DNA of 64,000 nt, taken from Branchiostoma floridae. Taxonomy: Eukaryota > Chordata > Leptocardii > Amphioxiformes > Branchiostomatidae. The DNA is taken from positions 458,942 to 522,941 of the forward strand of contig NC_049996.1 of assembly GCF_000003815.2 (NCBI RefSeq), given 5' to 3'. Shown here piece by piece: positions 52,409-64,000 of this stretch (its first letter is position 1; every line of letters begins with the position of its first letter). A program made the translations under genes and the position numbers. A model generated the notes under the pieces. The model had not been told where the DNA came from and did not search any database. It saw only the letters and a program-made list of their open reading frames with translations.

Positions 52409-55400
52409 CCCTGAAAACATGCAGATAAGTCAGACGTTCAGCCTGGTTTCCATGGCAGCACTGCTGTCCGCGTCATTCTGCCTGATCGCCAGCGTGCACC
52501 ACGAGCCGTGGAGTCCCGGGAACGAGGCCTGGGGCCCTGGGGACGTGATGGACTGTTCCAACCACTTCGTGCTACAGAGGGTCACAGATACAACACATGG
52601 CAGGTGGGACATTCTCATCTTGTGGTTTATAGTGTTGTTGACTTCAAAGGTTCCGGGATGGCCCCAATGCTGTGCTTATGAGAGAGGGACGTTACAACTT
52701 TCCCTCAGTACGGAAGCCCATAGCGACACTTGTGTACTAAGTGTGCAGGCAGTGCACACGCTGAGTATGGTACCGGTCCATCCCGCGGTGTGAGTGTATC
52801 AAACCTTACACTACGCTGGGCCAGAAGTACAGGCGCTACAAGGCTTCACTGGGCCAGTTCCAACCCCACCACAACCATTTCTTACCGCACAAAACTGGTG
52901 TGTTGCGAAGAAACAAATAAACAGACAGAGACAATTATGACAAGGTTGGCATCTTTAGCTTCTGACAATATTCCCTTTACAGGTTCAACTGGCATCATGT
53001 TGACACTGAATTTCGTTGTACTAGCCGACCCTGATATGTTGAATAACACATTTGGAAAACATGGGAACTAGGAAATTTTAGGGAATGTCCCTCTCTGTCT
53101 AATCTCGTATTCATGTATGCTCGTGTACGTAAGTGTGTTTGTGTGTGTGCACTGTCGATGCATCGTTTTGCTTTTCTATATTCCGTAGTCAAACTTTTTA
53201 TCTTCATTTTCAGATATTACCAAGACACAGGCCTTGCCGTAAGTGACGTCACTTCCCAGCTGACCGTCCGGACCGTACCACTACCCAAGCCCGTGAGGGT
53301 GGATCCTGTGGGGCGGGGTCACGAGGCTGACGTCACAGGTTTCCAGTATACCTGGCAAGTGTCAATCATCTGTCTGCTTTGATGGAAAATGGTCTCGACA
53401 ATACAACAGTATTAAAGGCAACCTAATTAATATTAGCCAGAGTCTGTGTTGTATAAGTTAAATTATGAAAGTCAATTTTGGGGCCCTTTTCTACAAAAAA
53501 AAAGTCTAATTTCGATTTAGGTCATGGCGTGCCGGCTGTCTAAAAAAAGTATGATGAAGAAACTCTATTCCATTCGGTACCAACATTCAAGAAGCATAAA
53601 TTGAATGCCGCAACGGAGCTTACCGAACAGTGTTAACATATAACATTTAATTCCTGGATCAAGGCGTAATTTTTGTGGGTTAGAATGTTTAGGGAATCCG
53701 TGGCTTGTGTCTGCGTCGTTTTTAACAGCTCAAAGTATGACATAAGGATGTAAATGTGGGAATGTAGTGCAATATGTATCAATTTCATACAGATCATTTC
53801 CACTTCTAACTATAGCCTTCCTTTTACATAGATAAGCGTCAAAGGTCGTTTCTATCGTAGCTTTGATAGAAATTGTACGACAAAAGAAAAAGACGACGAT
53901 GTGTGCAACTACGTGTTACCCTAGGCGTTAGCCTCTCAGGTCAAGTGGGGTCAAACAACAATTGATGCTGAAACACTTGTTTCTGCATCACCCCTGCACA
54001 GTCCTCCCTCTCGATGGGTTCATACTCTTCACACACACAATGAAACACCAACACAAGTGTTAAAATGGGCGCGAGTGCGTGGACACCGCATCGCGTCGAA
54101 TAATGTACCGTAACAGTGTAAACAAGCGACGCGACCGCACCTCCTTGTAAAGAACAGTTTTCTGAACAACCCTTCACGGTACTTATGGTTTGTAGTGTTT
54201 AGAAGATTTTTGGTACAAAACAGGTACGAGAGTGGATACTGGGTGTGGTTGTTTGTCAAGGTCAAGGTGACAGGAGTCACAACTGCAGTTTGTGAACGAG
54301 ACGCCAGGTGGTGTGTCCTCTTCTTTTGCAGACCCGACGTCGTCCCGAGGAGACTGGTTAACAATCAGTTGCAATATATATCTCCAGCTAAGTTTAATCG
54401 TGTTTGAAAGTCGTATTCTCCGTAAAACAGAATTGAAAGTAAATCAAAACTCTTTTGCACTAGGTCTGATGACGTCAGAGCAGCCACACGATCACAACCG
54501 CAAAGGCTCTCGGGACAAACATGACGCATAAGGCAAGTTGTATGTATGTATTTGTGTTTGTATCAAATTGTAACGATTAAGTCATTTTTTTCTAAGAAAC
54601 AAATGAAATATATTTTACTAGATTTTCAAGAAAAATACAAATTTTGTATTTCTTTCTTGAAAGAACTTAATATGTACCACGAATAATTCAGTTATTTTTT
54701 GTTTTGTTTTTAGTGAATGGTTTATTTGATTTGAAATGTTTTCGTTCTTTCCAGACATCTTGCACGCCATGACTGTGACATTATGGACTCATGAACTTTT
54801 AGACACACACTCCACAGCATCGTTTCAAATTAGGGACTAAAATACTTGCGGCTTAGACGTTCGTATGTTGCTATTTTATTGTTGTTGTTGTTTTTTTATT
54901 TGTTTTGTTGTACATACCTCATCTAAGTAGGTTGCATTAATCTTCACTCAACACGAGTCAGTTAACTCCAGCCACCAAACCCATTTGAATTGATTTTGAA
55001 TAAAAGTTTTCTTTTGCTTTTGAGTTTAACAGGGTTCGCGGAAACGATTGGGCTGTCTGTCTAGTCTGTCTAGCCTGTCCTGACATGATAGCCAGGCCAG
55101 GCAGACAGCCCAGTCGTTTCCTCAAACCCAGTTTAAGACTACTACACTCTAAAACAATCCAACCATACAGAAACATGTATATACGGGAGTTTATATCAGG
55201 GTATCGGTGTTTGAAGGAAAAATTAGATTCGCATATGTTAAGATATTTTAAGATATGAAAGTACATTTAAGACGTGTGCAGAATAGTTCTATATGTCCCG
55301 AAAGTTTTCTATTCAGTTTATTTCATCGCTTGTACTTTATATTTTGCCTTATGCGATACTTTGAGTTGTGAGTGGTAATGGCGAATCCTGTGTAGTTTGC

Positions 55401-55557
55401 TGATTTTGTACTTTTGTTACGGTTCAATATTTTCTTTGACAACGGGGCAAAGAGCCCTTGAACACACTACATCGTATTACTTTAATTGTTATTATCATTA
55501 AAATCTCGTCGTTTGTTTACGTTTTAATATTTTGGTAATATATTGAAATGCAATAAA
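52409..55557 (+). CDS. Probable secreted protein, unrecognised family (exon model partial)
   Basis: Two GC-rich exons stand out from A/T-rich surroundings. Exon 52409-52603 begins after a TTTCACAG acceptor and has ATG at 52419. Its product opens with a clear signal peptide (MQISQ, then SLVSMAALLSASFCLIA), then PWSPGNEAWGPGDVMDCSNHF. It ends phase 2 and joins in frame to 53214-about 53357 (YYQDTGLAVSDV, VRTVPLPKPVRVDP, GFQYTW). Later exons are uncertain: acceptors at 54332 and 54464 both give short C-terminal ends (the first closes after TRRRPEETG, the second after DKHDA). An AATAAA at 55552-55557 may be the poly(A) signal. I do not recognise the family. There are two cysteines in exon 1, one of them within the predicted signal peptide, and no domain is visible. 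The start codon is the first ATG with a signal peptide. Confidence 0.5.
55025..55135. mobile_element. Small foldback repeat
   Basis: GGAAACGATTGGGCTGTCTG pairs with CAGACAGCCCAGTCGTTTCC, with AGCCTGTCCTGACATGATAGCCAGGC-like text in the middle. A half copy lies at about 55875-55935 (GGAAAAGGCTACGCTGTCTACC, GGCTGGCTATCTTGTCAGGA). It falls in the probable 3' UTR of the preceding gene. Confidence 0.65.
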
Positions 55558-55959
55558 CTAATAATTCTAGAAGGCTTCAAATGATATGATTGCGTGTCCT
55601 TCTTGTCAGGGGCCGTAACCTTTGACATATCAGCTATAGTACATTTCGCTGCACTGCGTACTTAGAATCGTGGACTTACTTAGACTCGAAATTGTCTTCC
55701 TTTCTCTTTGGTTGATTGTGTTATTCGTAACTGTAAGGCGATATGCACCCTTCTAAAGAAATCAAAGATGGTTGATGTAAATATGTAGCAGTTTTCACAT
55801 CTCGGTCTGTTGTATTTATGTTTTCCCGAAGGAGAAAACATATTGTTTTTGCTGGTGCGTTTTTTCTTTCTTCCTCCTAGCAGGATAGGTTTACGGAAAA
55901 GGCTACGCTGTCTACCTGGGCTGGCTATCTTGTCAGGATACTCGGATACCCCCATTCAA

Positions 55960-56045
55960 AACCCCAATTCATTTTTTCACTCGCATACACTAATTTTGGA
56001 GATAGCCCAAATTGGTATAGTAAATGTGTATGCGAGTAGAGGGAA
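55960..56045. repeat. Short inverted repeat
   Basis: ACTCGCATACA at about 55979 pairs with TGTATGCGAGT at about 56028, around AATTTTGGAGATAGCCCAAATT. Probably a short non-autonomous element; I cannot assign a family. Confidence 0.5.
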
Positions 56046-56077
56046 AACATTCTGCATTTTTGCAAAAAATGTTCCTT

Positions 56078-57245
56078 GTTTATTTGTTTATTTGTTTATT
56101 ACACTTCCCATAAATGGTGGGGAGACAAAACAGGTGATACCACCTCTGCAAGTTGTCTCCCCGAAACAAAATACACAACACAAGTAAATAATAAGAGTCA
56201 ACAATGGTATATACAGGAATAATCGGAAACAAACAATAACTTATATACAATACTCATTCAATTAAATAATAAGAATAATCAAAAATGGTATGCACAGTGA
56301 TAATCGGAAACAAAATATAACTTATATACAAAATGCACAATGTTTATATACAAAGTTGAACGGTTAACGTGCTCTTGTTGCGAAGCACGTCGAACAGGAG
56401 CAGAACGACTTCCAAGTACATGGGGTGTCTGTATTATAAAGCTGTGTGAATCGGTTGTGTAGGTATTTTAACAACTGACGTTTAAATGTAGTTGTGTGTG
56501 ATGACTGAGAGACATAGCGGCCCATGGCTCTAAGGTTCCCATCCAGCCCATTCCAAATACTAATGAGTCTTGGGATGTATGAGATGGCAAACTGTTGAGT
56601 TTTAGACCTAAAAGGTGTTGCCATGTTGGCCCTAAAGCTTCTAGTCCCTCTAGATGAGAAAGAAACATGTCTGAGTCATATATGTTCCCAATAGACTTTA
56701 CAAACAGTAGAACGTCGGCAGCTTCTCTCCTATATGAGAGTGGTAGCATACCCAGAGACGTCAACCTGGATTTGTAGTCAGGATGTTCATGACCAGCACC
56801 CAGTATATACTTAGATGCACGACGCTGTACACCCTCTATAAGACTGATCAGCTTGCGAGACCCGGGGCACCAAACTGGCGAGCTGTACTCTAGCATACTT
56901 CTCACCAGAGTTATGTAGAGGTATTTCCTACTGTCTACACTGGTCGTATAGCCAACTGTGCGTTTTACAAAACCTTGCATAGAGTTTGCTCGAGCTGTAG
57001 TGTTCACAACATGATCGTTCCATTTGAGGTCGAATTGTGCAGTGACACCAAGATCAGGCATGCGACTCACTAGCTCTAGACTTGTACCATTCATGTCATA
57101 ACTGTACATGACTGGTTTCCTAGACCGTGTAAGCCGCAGCACCTACACTTAGAAAGATTAAAGTATAATCTCCAAGTAGTACTCCAGTTATACATTGACG
57201 TAATGTCATACTGAAGTTTAACACAGTCGTCAGTATTATTGCCTT
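56078..57245 (-). mobile_element. 5'-truncated non-LTR retrotransposon, CR1/L2-like
   Basis: On the minus strand, 57245-56367 encodes the C-terminal third of a reverse transcriptase ORF2: FNLSKC, then DLGV, LKWNDHV, the LVRSMLEYSSPVW motif, EGVQRRASKYI, RLTSLGMLPLSYRR, and a cysteine-containing tail (CSCSTCF). At least two frameshifts (near 57140 and near 56640) and the lack of everything upstream mark it as dead. After the stop come about 260 bp of 3' UTR and a tail of (AATAAACA)n-type repeats at 56078-56101, as in CR1-like elements. The catalytic FADD part is not present. Confidence 0.85.
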
Positions 57246-58156
57246 AAATTTGTACCTTCACGTGCATGCTAGTGTAAGGGATCGCCACCCAGTTTGGATA
57301 ACAAAGTTCTTTATTCATAACCAATGTCTATGTACAATCAGTGCCCACGTTTCGAGATCGCATTGTTAGCAGCGACACCTAGCTGCAGTGTGGACCATAG
57401 CCAGTAAGCCCCGAAGAAGGTGACAGACGGTTATTCATGCATAACAGATGAGCTAATCTTCCACTGACCGTTACATAAAAGACATACGTTATGTACAGTA
57501 TTTACAATTTTTGGCATATCTACAGATTCAATTACATATACTCTATGCAAATCCCCAAATGATTAGATAGGTATTCAATGCAAATTTAAACTGAGTCTAC
57601 TTGTCTACTGTCAGTATGTATTCTGATATGCAAGCGATATATTGAACTACATACGGACATTAAGTTACGCTGTCCAGACGTTTTACTTCTTTGTCACAGG
57701 AATGCAAATATACATTCATTTGATATATATTAAACTTTTTAGCTGTTTTTCAACACAACAAACATACGTTATGTACAGTATTTACAAAATGTGGTATCTA
57801 CAGATTCTATAACATACAGTCTATGCAAATCCTCGAATAATGCGATTATAAGGCTTCAATGCAAATGTACGAGCGTAACTGTCGATATGTTTTCTGATAT
57901 ACAAGTGATATTGAACTATCTGCAGACATTAAGTTATGCCTTACTTCTTTGTCATAGGAATACAAATATACATGCATTTGATATATACTGACGTTTTTAG
58001 CTGTCTGTCAACACGGCAAATTGAATTGCTCACCTCGAATTTTGTTGTGTTTAAAGACAGCTAATAACTTCAATATGGACTATAGCAACATTGATTAGCT
58101 TTCATGCCATTTGATATATATTTTGTCGTTGATCGCGTCTTTCAAATCTATGGTGA
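57246..58156. other. Spacer with a diverged 290-bp tandem duplication
   Basis: 57361-57430 matches the tandem block in the polycystin intron at 63480-63700 (AGCGACACCTAGCTGCAGTG, GAAGGTGACAGA). From 57485 to about 58020 a 290-bp block starting TACGTTATGTACAGTATTTACAA is present twice. No gene is seen. The polycystin 3' UTR should lie here on the minus strand, but no clear AATAAA is visible. Confidence 0.6.
57485..58020. repeat. Two-copy tandem duplication, 290-bp period
   Basis: Copies start at 57485 and 57775. Shared blocks include TATCTACAGATTC, TCTATGCAAATCC, TTCTGATATRCAAG, GACATTAAGTTA and CATTTGATATATA. They diverge by many substitutions and small indels, so the duplication is old. Confidence 0.75.
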
Positions 58157-61100
58157 CTACTCTTCAATGAGTTGAACGCTTGTTGTTACTTTGATGACAG
58201 GACAGCGGACACTACGAGTGGCCCATGTTCGGTTGTGTGATACCTCCATCTTGAAACTGTCCCTCTGTCGACTTGAAGGGAGGATGGAGTCACAGATGTC
58301 GAGGCTTTCGTCCAGTTTCTCTCGGACAATGCGTAGGTTGGCATGAAGCTCTTCAATTTTCAACTCACCTGTACACAAAAATTGTACAATAATGTAGGTT
58401 TCGAATAGAACAAGAATCATTCGAGTCTACACTGCTAAGGCTTTACGACAGTTGTGTATAATCTCTAACAAAACTAAATACAGAGAGAGAAAGATAAATA
58501 AACATACACACTCAAGAACACACACAGAGAAAAAGAGAGAGAAATTGCACAATGTACAGAAACAACACTGTTACTGTAAATGCGTTCAAGTTTGCGGGGA
58601 TTTAATTTCGCGGTAACTGGAAAAATGACTTTTCGCGGTGGTTTTAGGTTCGCGGGAGCACCATGCACTGTAGTCTCTTACTGCCATGGAAAAATGTTCG
58701 CGGTGGTTTTGAGTTCGCGGTGAAGCAGCACCACGAAAACCACCGCGAAAGTTTGTTCATTTACAGTGCTTCGCTCCTTTGCGGATGAAGTAACAGAGAC
58801 AGACCTCTAACTTTCTTTCGGTTGTCTTACTTGGTTTGCTCTCTGTAGCCTCTGAGTTGTGTACCCCCAACATTGCTAAGAAGCGTCTCCACATGTGCTC
58901 GGCGAGGTCACGGTCATGGTCGACCTCTACGTCAGCGGAAATGGCGTCACAGATGATGGTCATGAGGAAGTTGACCAGGAGGATGAAGACGAATATCATG
59001 AAGGTGGAGAAGTAAATCGGCCCGAGGAGCGGATTGGTTTCCATCACGTGATCTGTGACGAACCTGTTCAAATGGAGAAATTCACTCAGTGACAATGTTG
59101 CAAATATTGGAGTTTTTGGTTTCAACTGCGCATCAAATGCATCATGGGTAATGTGTCAAAGTTGAAGGCCTCTTTGACATTAACAAAACGAGCTTGGACA
59201 TTAGAGTCAAGTTAGGTCTTTACCATTCATTGACTATTACCCACAATGCATTTCTCTGTGCATGCGCAGTTAGAACTATGAACATTTTCATTCTATGCTT
59301 GGTGTCCTTGATTTACATTTTAATTGCCCATAGCTTGATTATAAATTGCCATTGAAAAGATTTCTGCACTCATCTAGCACGCTTTTCGGTGAGCTATACA
59401 CACCACTGGAGATTATTTCAGTTTCACATTTGAGCCAAGATTCATTGTACTGCAAACAGTTGCGTTTGACATATGACGTCACGTGTAAGCTGCTCCATAC
59501 AATGGCGCAGTGATACTTAATGTATGATTCTGTGCCCTATCTTTCACTGACTTCTACTGATGTCGTTACAAGTTTACATATGAAACTTACGCCCCGAGCA
59601 TCATCTCGAAGAGAGCGAGCGTCGTGCGGTACAGGTCAGTGTAAGACTCCAGATGACACACAAAAATAAGGTGTCCTGACAAGAGAGATAACAACATCAG
59701 CCGTAAGTAACCACCATCTACAACCTGCATGCAATAATACACTATTTGGCTCGCTCCCTGAGAGCGTCGCCAAAAAGAGTGATTTTTCAGTGGCCCTTAA
59801 CTATAGAAATTACCATAGGTGAGGCTTTTTAACGTGCTCGAGCTCAATGTGTGGCTCTCCTAAAACACTGGACTTCCAGTTTTACGACCCATACGAAAAG
59901 ACGTCCCTAACCGAAGCTTGGTACTCACCTGAACTGATGAATGCCACAAAAGCGATACTAGCAACAACCAAGAACGACGTTAGTTCCTTCTTCATGATGC
60001 TTGGGAGAGCCAGAAGCTTGCTGATCGTCTGGCTGAAGCGGACGACGCGAATCAGTGCTATGGTGTTGAAGAAGACACCAGCGCCCAAGATGTGCTTGAA
60101 GACACTATCCCACCATGCAGCAGTTGACAGGTCCACAAAGTTGGCAAACCCAAGTTCACCTGTTAAGTGGAAGTGGCAAAATGTTTATTTTTCTCCTTCA
60201 AGTTATGGATAATGTATTGAGTATATAAGTATAAGAAAACTAAGTGTTAACTCAGGAGAAGAGAGACTGGAAGACCACCTCTTACATAGGCATCTTAAAG
60301 GTTGGATCTCACTGCACTTGGGATACCTGTGCGACACAGCGGGGTTCATTCACTGCGACACTGTTGTGCTATATTACGTAATACGTGAAAGTATAACTTA
60401 GAAGACAAAAAATATGCACAAAACGTAAGAAAATTCCTTCTTTATCTCTGAAAGTCGTTGAGTACTCTTTCTCCGCAGTGCCGCACCGGTGCCCCAGTGA
60501 GATGCCACCTGAAGAGACGCAGGAGGTTTTGGTTCAATTTTTCGGAAGAGAGCTTATTCCATGATGATGAAAGATGATGAAAGAAGCATGTAAGCAAGAT
60601 TTAAGCAACATTGCCATCTCGGTAAATACGTTGAGCCTATTGTGGAGCTTATGGAAAACCATAGTACTTCCATATGATGAAAGAAGCAAGATATAAGCAA
60701 GCTTTAAGCAACATTGCCATCTCGGTAAATACGGAGCCTACCATTGGTTTTAGACACCATGCCCAGTGTAGCCGATGCCACCGTGTATAGCTTGATGAAG
60801 ACAGAAATGATCATCACCGTTCCGATAAGGACGACACATTCGAGAATATTCCAGGGCGAGATGAAATATGTCCATCCCTGTTCTTTCCCCGACTTCATTG
60901 CCTTATAAAGCATAACGAAGAATAGAATAACGAAGACGATATGCAGAAGTAGATGTACATAGTCATTCCCACTTTCGTACTGAAACATTTTGAACGCTGT
61001 GATTGTTGATGTTGCCATGAGGTTCCCTATGTCGGGATGATCCACGGAAATCTTCACCACACTGAACTGCTTTAGGTTGGGGTTATAAAAGTTCATGTCA

Positions 61101-63949
61101 ATTTCCAAGGACTTTGTGTATTTGTCGACGTACTCAAAATCTTTCAGCGTACTGAAAACGGACGCAGACGTACTCGCATCTAAGGGGAAGTCAAGAGAGT
61201 GATGGTTTGTACAGGCTGAGTTGAAGTCTGGGTGGTTCCCAAGGTTTGGAACTGTAAATCGCCAGCAGTTGCTAGACACGTTCCCATGAAGAGAAGTCCA
61301 GCCGAGACCGTTGTGTTTGTCAGTCTTCTTGGTACCTACGTAGATGAAAATATACCATGTTTAAACTTCCCTGTAGATGTAGATATCACAATGTTTCAAC
61401 GTGCACCAACGTTGTGCCAATGTTGCACTGTAATATGATGCATTGTTTTGTTTGCCTCATACCTCTGGAAAAAAGCTTCCTGAAGTCAGGCTAACGTGTG
61501 AAAAAGCACAGACGTGTCGTAATTTGACCATGAAACTTACTCTAATATATAAGATTCCATGGATTTATTCTAAATTGTCTTTAACATGTGTACCTATCGT
61601 CACTCATTTGGATACTACGTAAACACAATTAGACAGACCAAAAGCAATACTTCCCCTTGAATTAAAAAGTAAGCCATTCCGTAGACAAGTCATGCCTGAT
61701 CAATGACTAGTTCTGTCAACTCTGAACTGTACTTCTTGCCATTCGACAGGCAGTGCATTCAGGTAACTACGGGAGAAAAACAACCCAGACACGACGAAAA
61801 CATAGACTTTTTAAAAGGAATGACCTGGAAGTTGTCTAACTTGTACCAAACGCGGAGGGCCGAGGCGGAAGGATTCGGTGTTATGTGCGAACTGTCGGTC
61901 CAAGAACTTCATTTTCCCGCCGTTGTACCAGGCAGCCGGGTAGAGGGTGGGCAAGAGGGCATCTTCAAGCCAGGAGTAAAAGTGGTCCGGCGTTCGGATC
62001 TGTAAACATTATGGGTCAGTCATACTGTCACAAGTCAAAATGTGTGTTTGTTTGTGTGTTTGTTAATATGGTAGGTATTTGCATGAAGATATGACGTCTC
62101 CGAACTCTTGTTTTCACTTGAATCTAGTTACTTACCGCATCATGGTCCTGTAGTATACTGTTAGAAAGTGACTGTGTTTCGTAAAACACCATCTCATCGT
62201 TGCTGGCCTGGGCGATGTAGAAGAGGACCCCCACGAACACAAACAGGAGGAATAAATCCATCAGCACCGAGGCAGACTTCTTACTCAGGTCCTTCTTCTT
62301 TTTAGCCCATTGGCGATTCGCGCTGACAGGAGGATAGACCTTCTTCGGTACTGATATAGAATGCATACCGTGAAGAAGAAAGCTTAATTAATGATAATTT
62401 GATTTTTAATCAAACTTTAAAACGTGCAGTCGTATTTCTAATTAGATGCATATAACTAGCTAAGTTGCACTGCTGACGCAATATATTACACTCAGACAAT
62501 AACAGGTAGACAATACTTTTACTTTATAGTCAACTGTACTTACAACTCATTAACATACACTTCTGAAATACAATTATGACTATGTGTTTCTTTCGTGAGT
62601 TGGAATAAAAAAATTTACGCTACATTGCTTTGTCCGCTTTACCATCTGGTATCAGTGCATTGTTGCACCCCAAAGAATTATATGTATTTCCGTTTCTAAG
62701 ATTCAGATTAAGGTGCATAACTTCCAACCTTTCGTATTCCACAGGTTCAGCTGCATGTCGTCCTTCCTAATGGCCGGTGGTTTGTTGAGGAAGGGTAGGC
62801 CACACACGGTGGCCAGAACCACAGCCATCGCAAAAATCTGTTATATGAGAGAAAGACAATATAAGTATAACTAATATTCTGCACGTTGCCTTTGAGTGAC
62901 TATGAGTTTCAGTTTTCCATAACTTTTTTTAGCACATTCAGTAATCCCCAAATCGTGTAGATCCCTACCGATGTAATCTGATAATTTTCTACTCGGTCCA
63001 GAATACGGTCCACTGATTTTTGTCAGGTCCGTTTTTTTTTTACCGGTCCAACAATTGAAAAACATCGTACCAATACCCACCCCTAATTATGATTATTATG
63101 ATTCTCATACATCCTACAATGGATATAGTTTTCCTTTACACAACCATTTACTCTTGCATCCTACATCACCTGAAGGGTCTCCATGACACAGCTGGACCCC
63201 ATGAAGGACATGATGAAAGCCTTCATCCAGGAGTCGCTCTTCTCCCTCCCCCAGTCCATACTGTACAGGATGACGAAGAACCCGGAGCTGGTGGACACCA
63301 GGAACACGGCTACCCAGGCCACGTACCTGGCCAGGCGAAACACGGATCTCCGGAGGTATCCTGTGGTACAACAGGCAGGTTCGCGGTTTACACTACGCAT
63401 GAGTAAGGTCACTGCAGCTAAGTGTCGCTGCTGCAATGTGAAGAACACGGTTTTAAAAGTGGCTGAGTTTCTATCCCCGTCACGTTTGGGACCGCATTCT
63501 TTACACCACAGCAACGACACCTAGCTGCAGTGCGAAGGAGTAGAGCCAGTGTGCAGCGTGAATAATGCGGTCTCGAATATGACTAAGTTTCTATCCCCGT
63601 CACGTTTGGGACAGCAGATTTCACACTGTAGCAGCGACACCTAGCTGCAGTGCGAAGGAGTAGAACCAGTCAGTATTGCCCTGGGGAAGGTGACAGAAGA
63701 CCGAAACACCAGCAAGTGATCATCTACAAGTGTAGTACAAAGAGCATCTAAGTAAATGTCAACCAGTGATTTAACAACCTCATGAAACTTACTATAGAGT
63801 ATAATACACGCATTTTGCTTACCCTGGGACGCACGGACTACCATCTCCGGTGTGTGGACAGACAGGGAAGCCTCCCAGCGGAACAGCTTCACAATCAGCA
63901 AGTTCACAGGTGCAACAGTCAGGGTAGACATGAGACTGATATACAATTC
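58157..63949 (-). CDS. Polycystin-1-like protein, C-terminal part (ten exons; 5' end beyond window)
   Basis: Large membrane protein of the polycystin/TRPP group. Exons on the minus strand, in reading order: 63949-63823, 63360-63170, 62837-62729, 62350-62136, 61999-61825, 61335-60742, 60159-59929, 59675-59591, 59063-58831 and 58368-58157. Every phase joins, giving 723 residues to the stop. In order: a membrane segment with VAPVNLLIVKLFRWEA (the position after PLAT in PKD1 proteins), two more helices around FFVILYSMDWG, then the TRP-like part: S1 (LFLLFVFVGVLFYIA), the extracellular polycystin domain (FYNPNLKQFSVV), S2-S5, a pore loop LALFEMMLGA, S6 (GPIYFSTFMIFVFILL), and a helical C-tail. The filter lacks the aspartate of PKD2-type channels, which fits a PKD1-type subunit. 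PKD1 versus PKD1L identity cannot be decided without the N-terminus. Confidence 0.92.
58572..58768. mobile_element. Hairpin MITE, TACTGTAAATGCA family
   Basis: It starts TACTGTAAATGCGTTCAAG and ends TTCATTTACAGTG. The interior follows the family order, with TTTTCGCGGTGGTTTTAG, GCACCATGCACTGTAGT and AATGTTCGCGGTGG. It lies in the last intron of the polycystin gene, about 60 bp from exon 58831. Confidence 0.85.
59064..59590. other. Polycystin intron, no feature seen
   Basis: The sequence has no coding sense beyond its splice ends and no recognised repeat. Confidence 0.5.
60160..60741. other. Polycystin intron with a short direct duplication
   Basis: The text AAGCAACATTGCCATCTCGGTAAATACG occurs near 60603 and again at 60706, about 103 bp later, the second copy reaching the donor site. 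It is a local duplication, and nothing else is recognised. The phase-1 donor at 60742 is preserved. Confidence 0.55.
62038..62112. mobile_element. 3' fragment of dispersed repeat
   Basis: GTGTGTTTGTTTGTGTGT, then TGCATGAAGATATGACGTCTCCGAACTCTTG, matching the end of the repeat at 34270-35060. It lies between polycystin exons. Confidence 0.6.
62351..62728. other. Polycystin intron, no feature seen
   Basis: A/T-rich, with no recognised repeat or coding sense. Confidence 0.5.
63410..63720. repeat. 120-bp tandem repeat in a polycystin intron
   Basis: The block AGTTTCTATCCCCGTCACGTTTGGGAC recurs 120 bp apart (63466 and 63586), each followed by AGCGACACCTAGCTGCAGTGCGAAGGAGTAG-type text. A third, related piece lies at 57361-57430. 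It ends with GGTGACAGAAGACCGAAACACC, a phrase often seen at the 3' ends of invertebrate retroelements, so it may be a retroelement tail. Confidence 0.7.
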
Positions 63950-64000
63950 CTAGGTGAGAAACGGAAATATGATAATTGTTAGGCAATTGAGTCTGGGTTG

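Noticed and set aside
52409-54535. Assignment of the secreted protein to the IL-17 cytokine family
   Set aside because: A tryptophan/tyrosine patch near GFQYTW was suggestive, but the required cysteine pattern and the PxxIxEAxC stretch are absent.

Overview
This window looks like an animal genome scaffold, most likely a cephalochordate (amphioxus, Branchiostoma). That reading is inference. It rests on multi-exon genes with GT-AG introns, chordate-type Frizzled 1/2/7 and polycystin-1-like proteins, SINEs with a Deu-domain-like core, and a dense mix of tRNA-derived, hAT, Tc1/mariner and hairpin elements at high heterozygous-type divergence. Two assembly gaps (24488-24587, 29583-30009) are present.

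Layout: (1) 2940-24751, a Frizzled 1/2/7-type Wnt receptor on + in three coding exons (561 aa), with a 17-kb first intron full of repeats and a roughly 2.5-kb 3' UTR. (2) 25.8-32.6 kb, an accessory block: a hAT-type MITE, then a mariner element whose transposase gene is split by a 5.4-kb foldback-like element with long inverted arms made of 64-bp and 60-bp tandem repeats. (3) 32932-36753, LIPT2, the mitochondrial octanoyltransferase of lipoate synthesis, on - in four exons (242 aa). (4) 38316-49769, two tandem + strand spermidine/spermine N1-acetyltransferase-like genes (170 and 171 aa) with identical lengths for the first four coding exons. Their introns hold a Tc1 element, several MITEs, a full-length Deu-type SINE and a nested hAT MITE. 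(5) 52409-55557, a probable but unrecognised secreted-protein gene on +. (6) 56078-57245, a 5'-truncated non-LTR retrotransposon. (7) 58157 to beyond the right edge, a polycystin-1-like channel protein on -, C-terminal 723 residues visible in ten exons.

The genes are functionally unrelated: Wnt signalling, lipoylation, polyamine acetylation and a polycystin. The only functional cluster is the acetyltransferase pair. The most unusual object is the satellite-armed foldback element inside the mariner. Two CTCF-core-like motifs (36451 and 50190) bracket the acetyltransferase pair. Exon boundaries were worked out by hand from reading frame, splice consensus and remembered family alignments; no database search was run.
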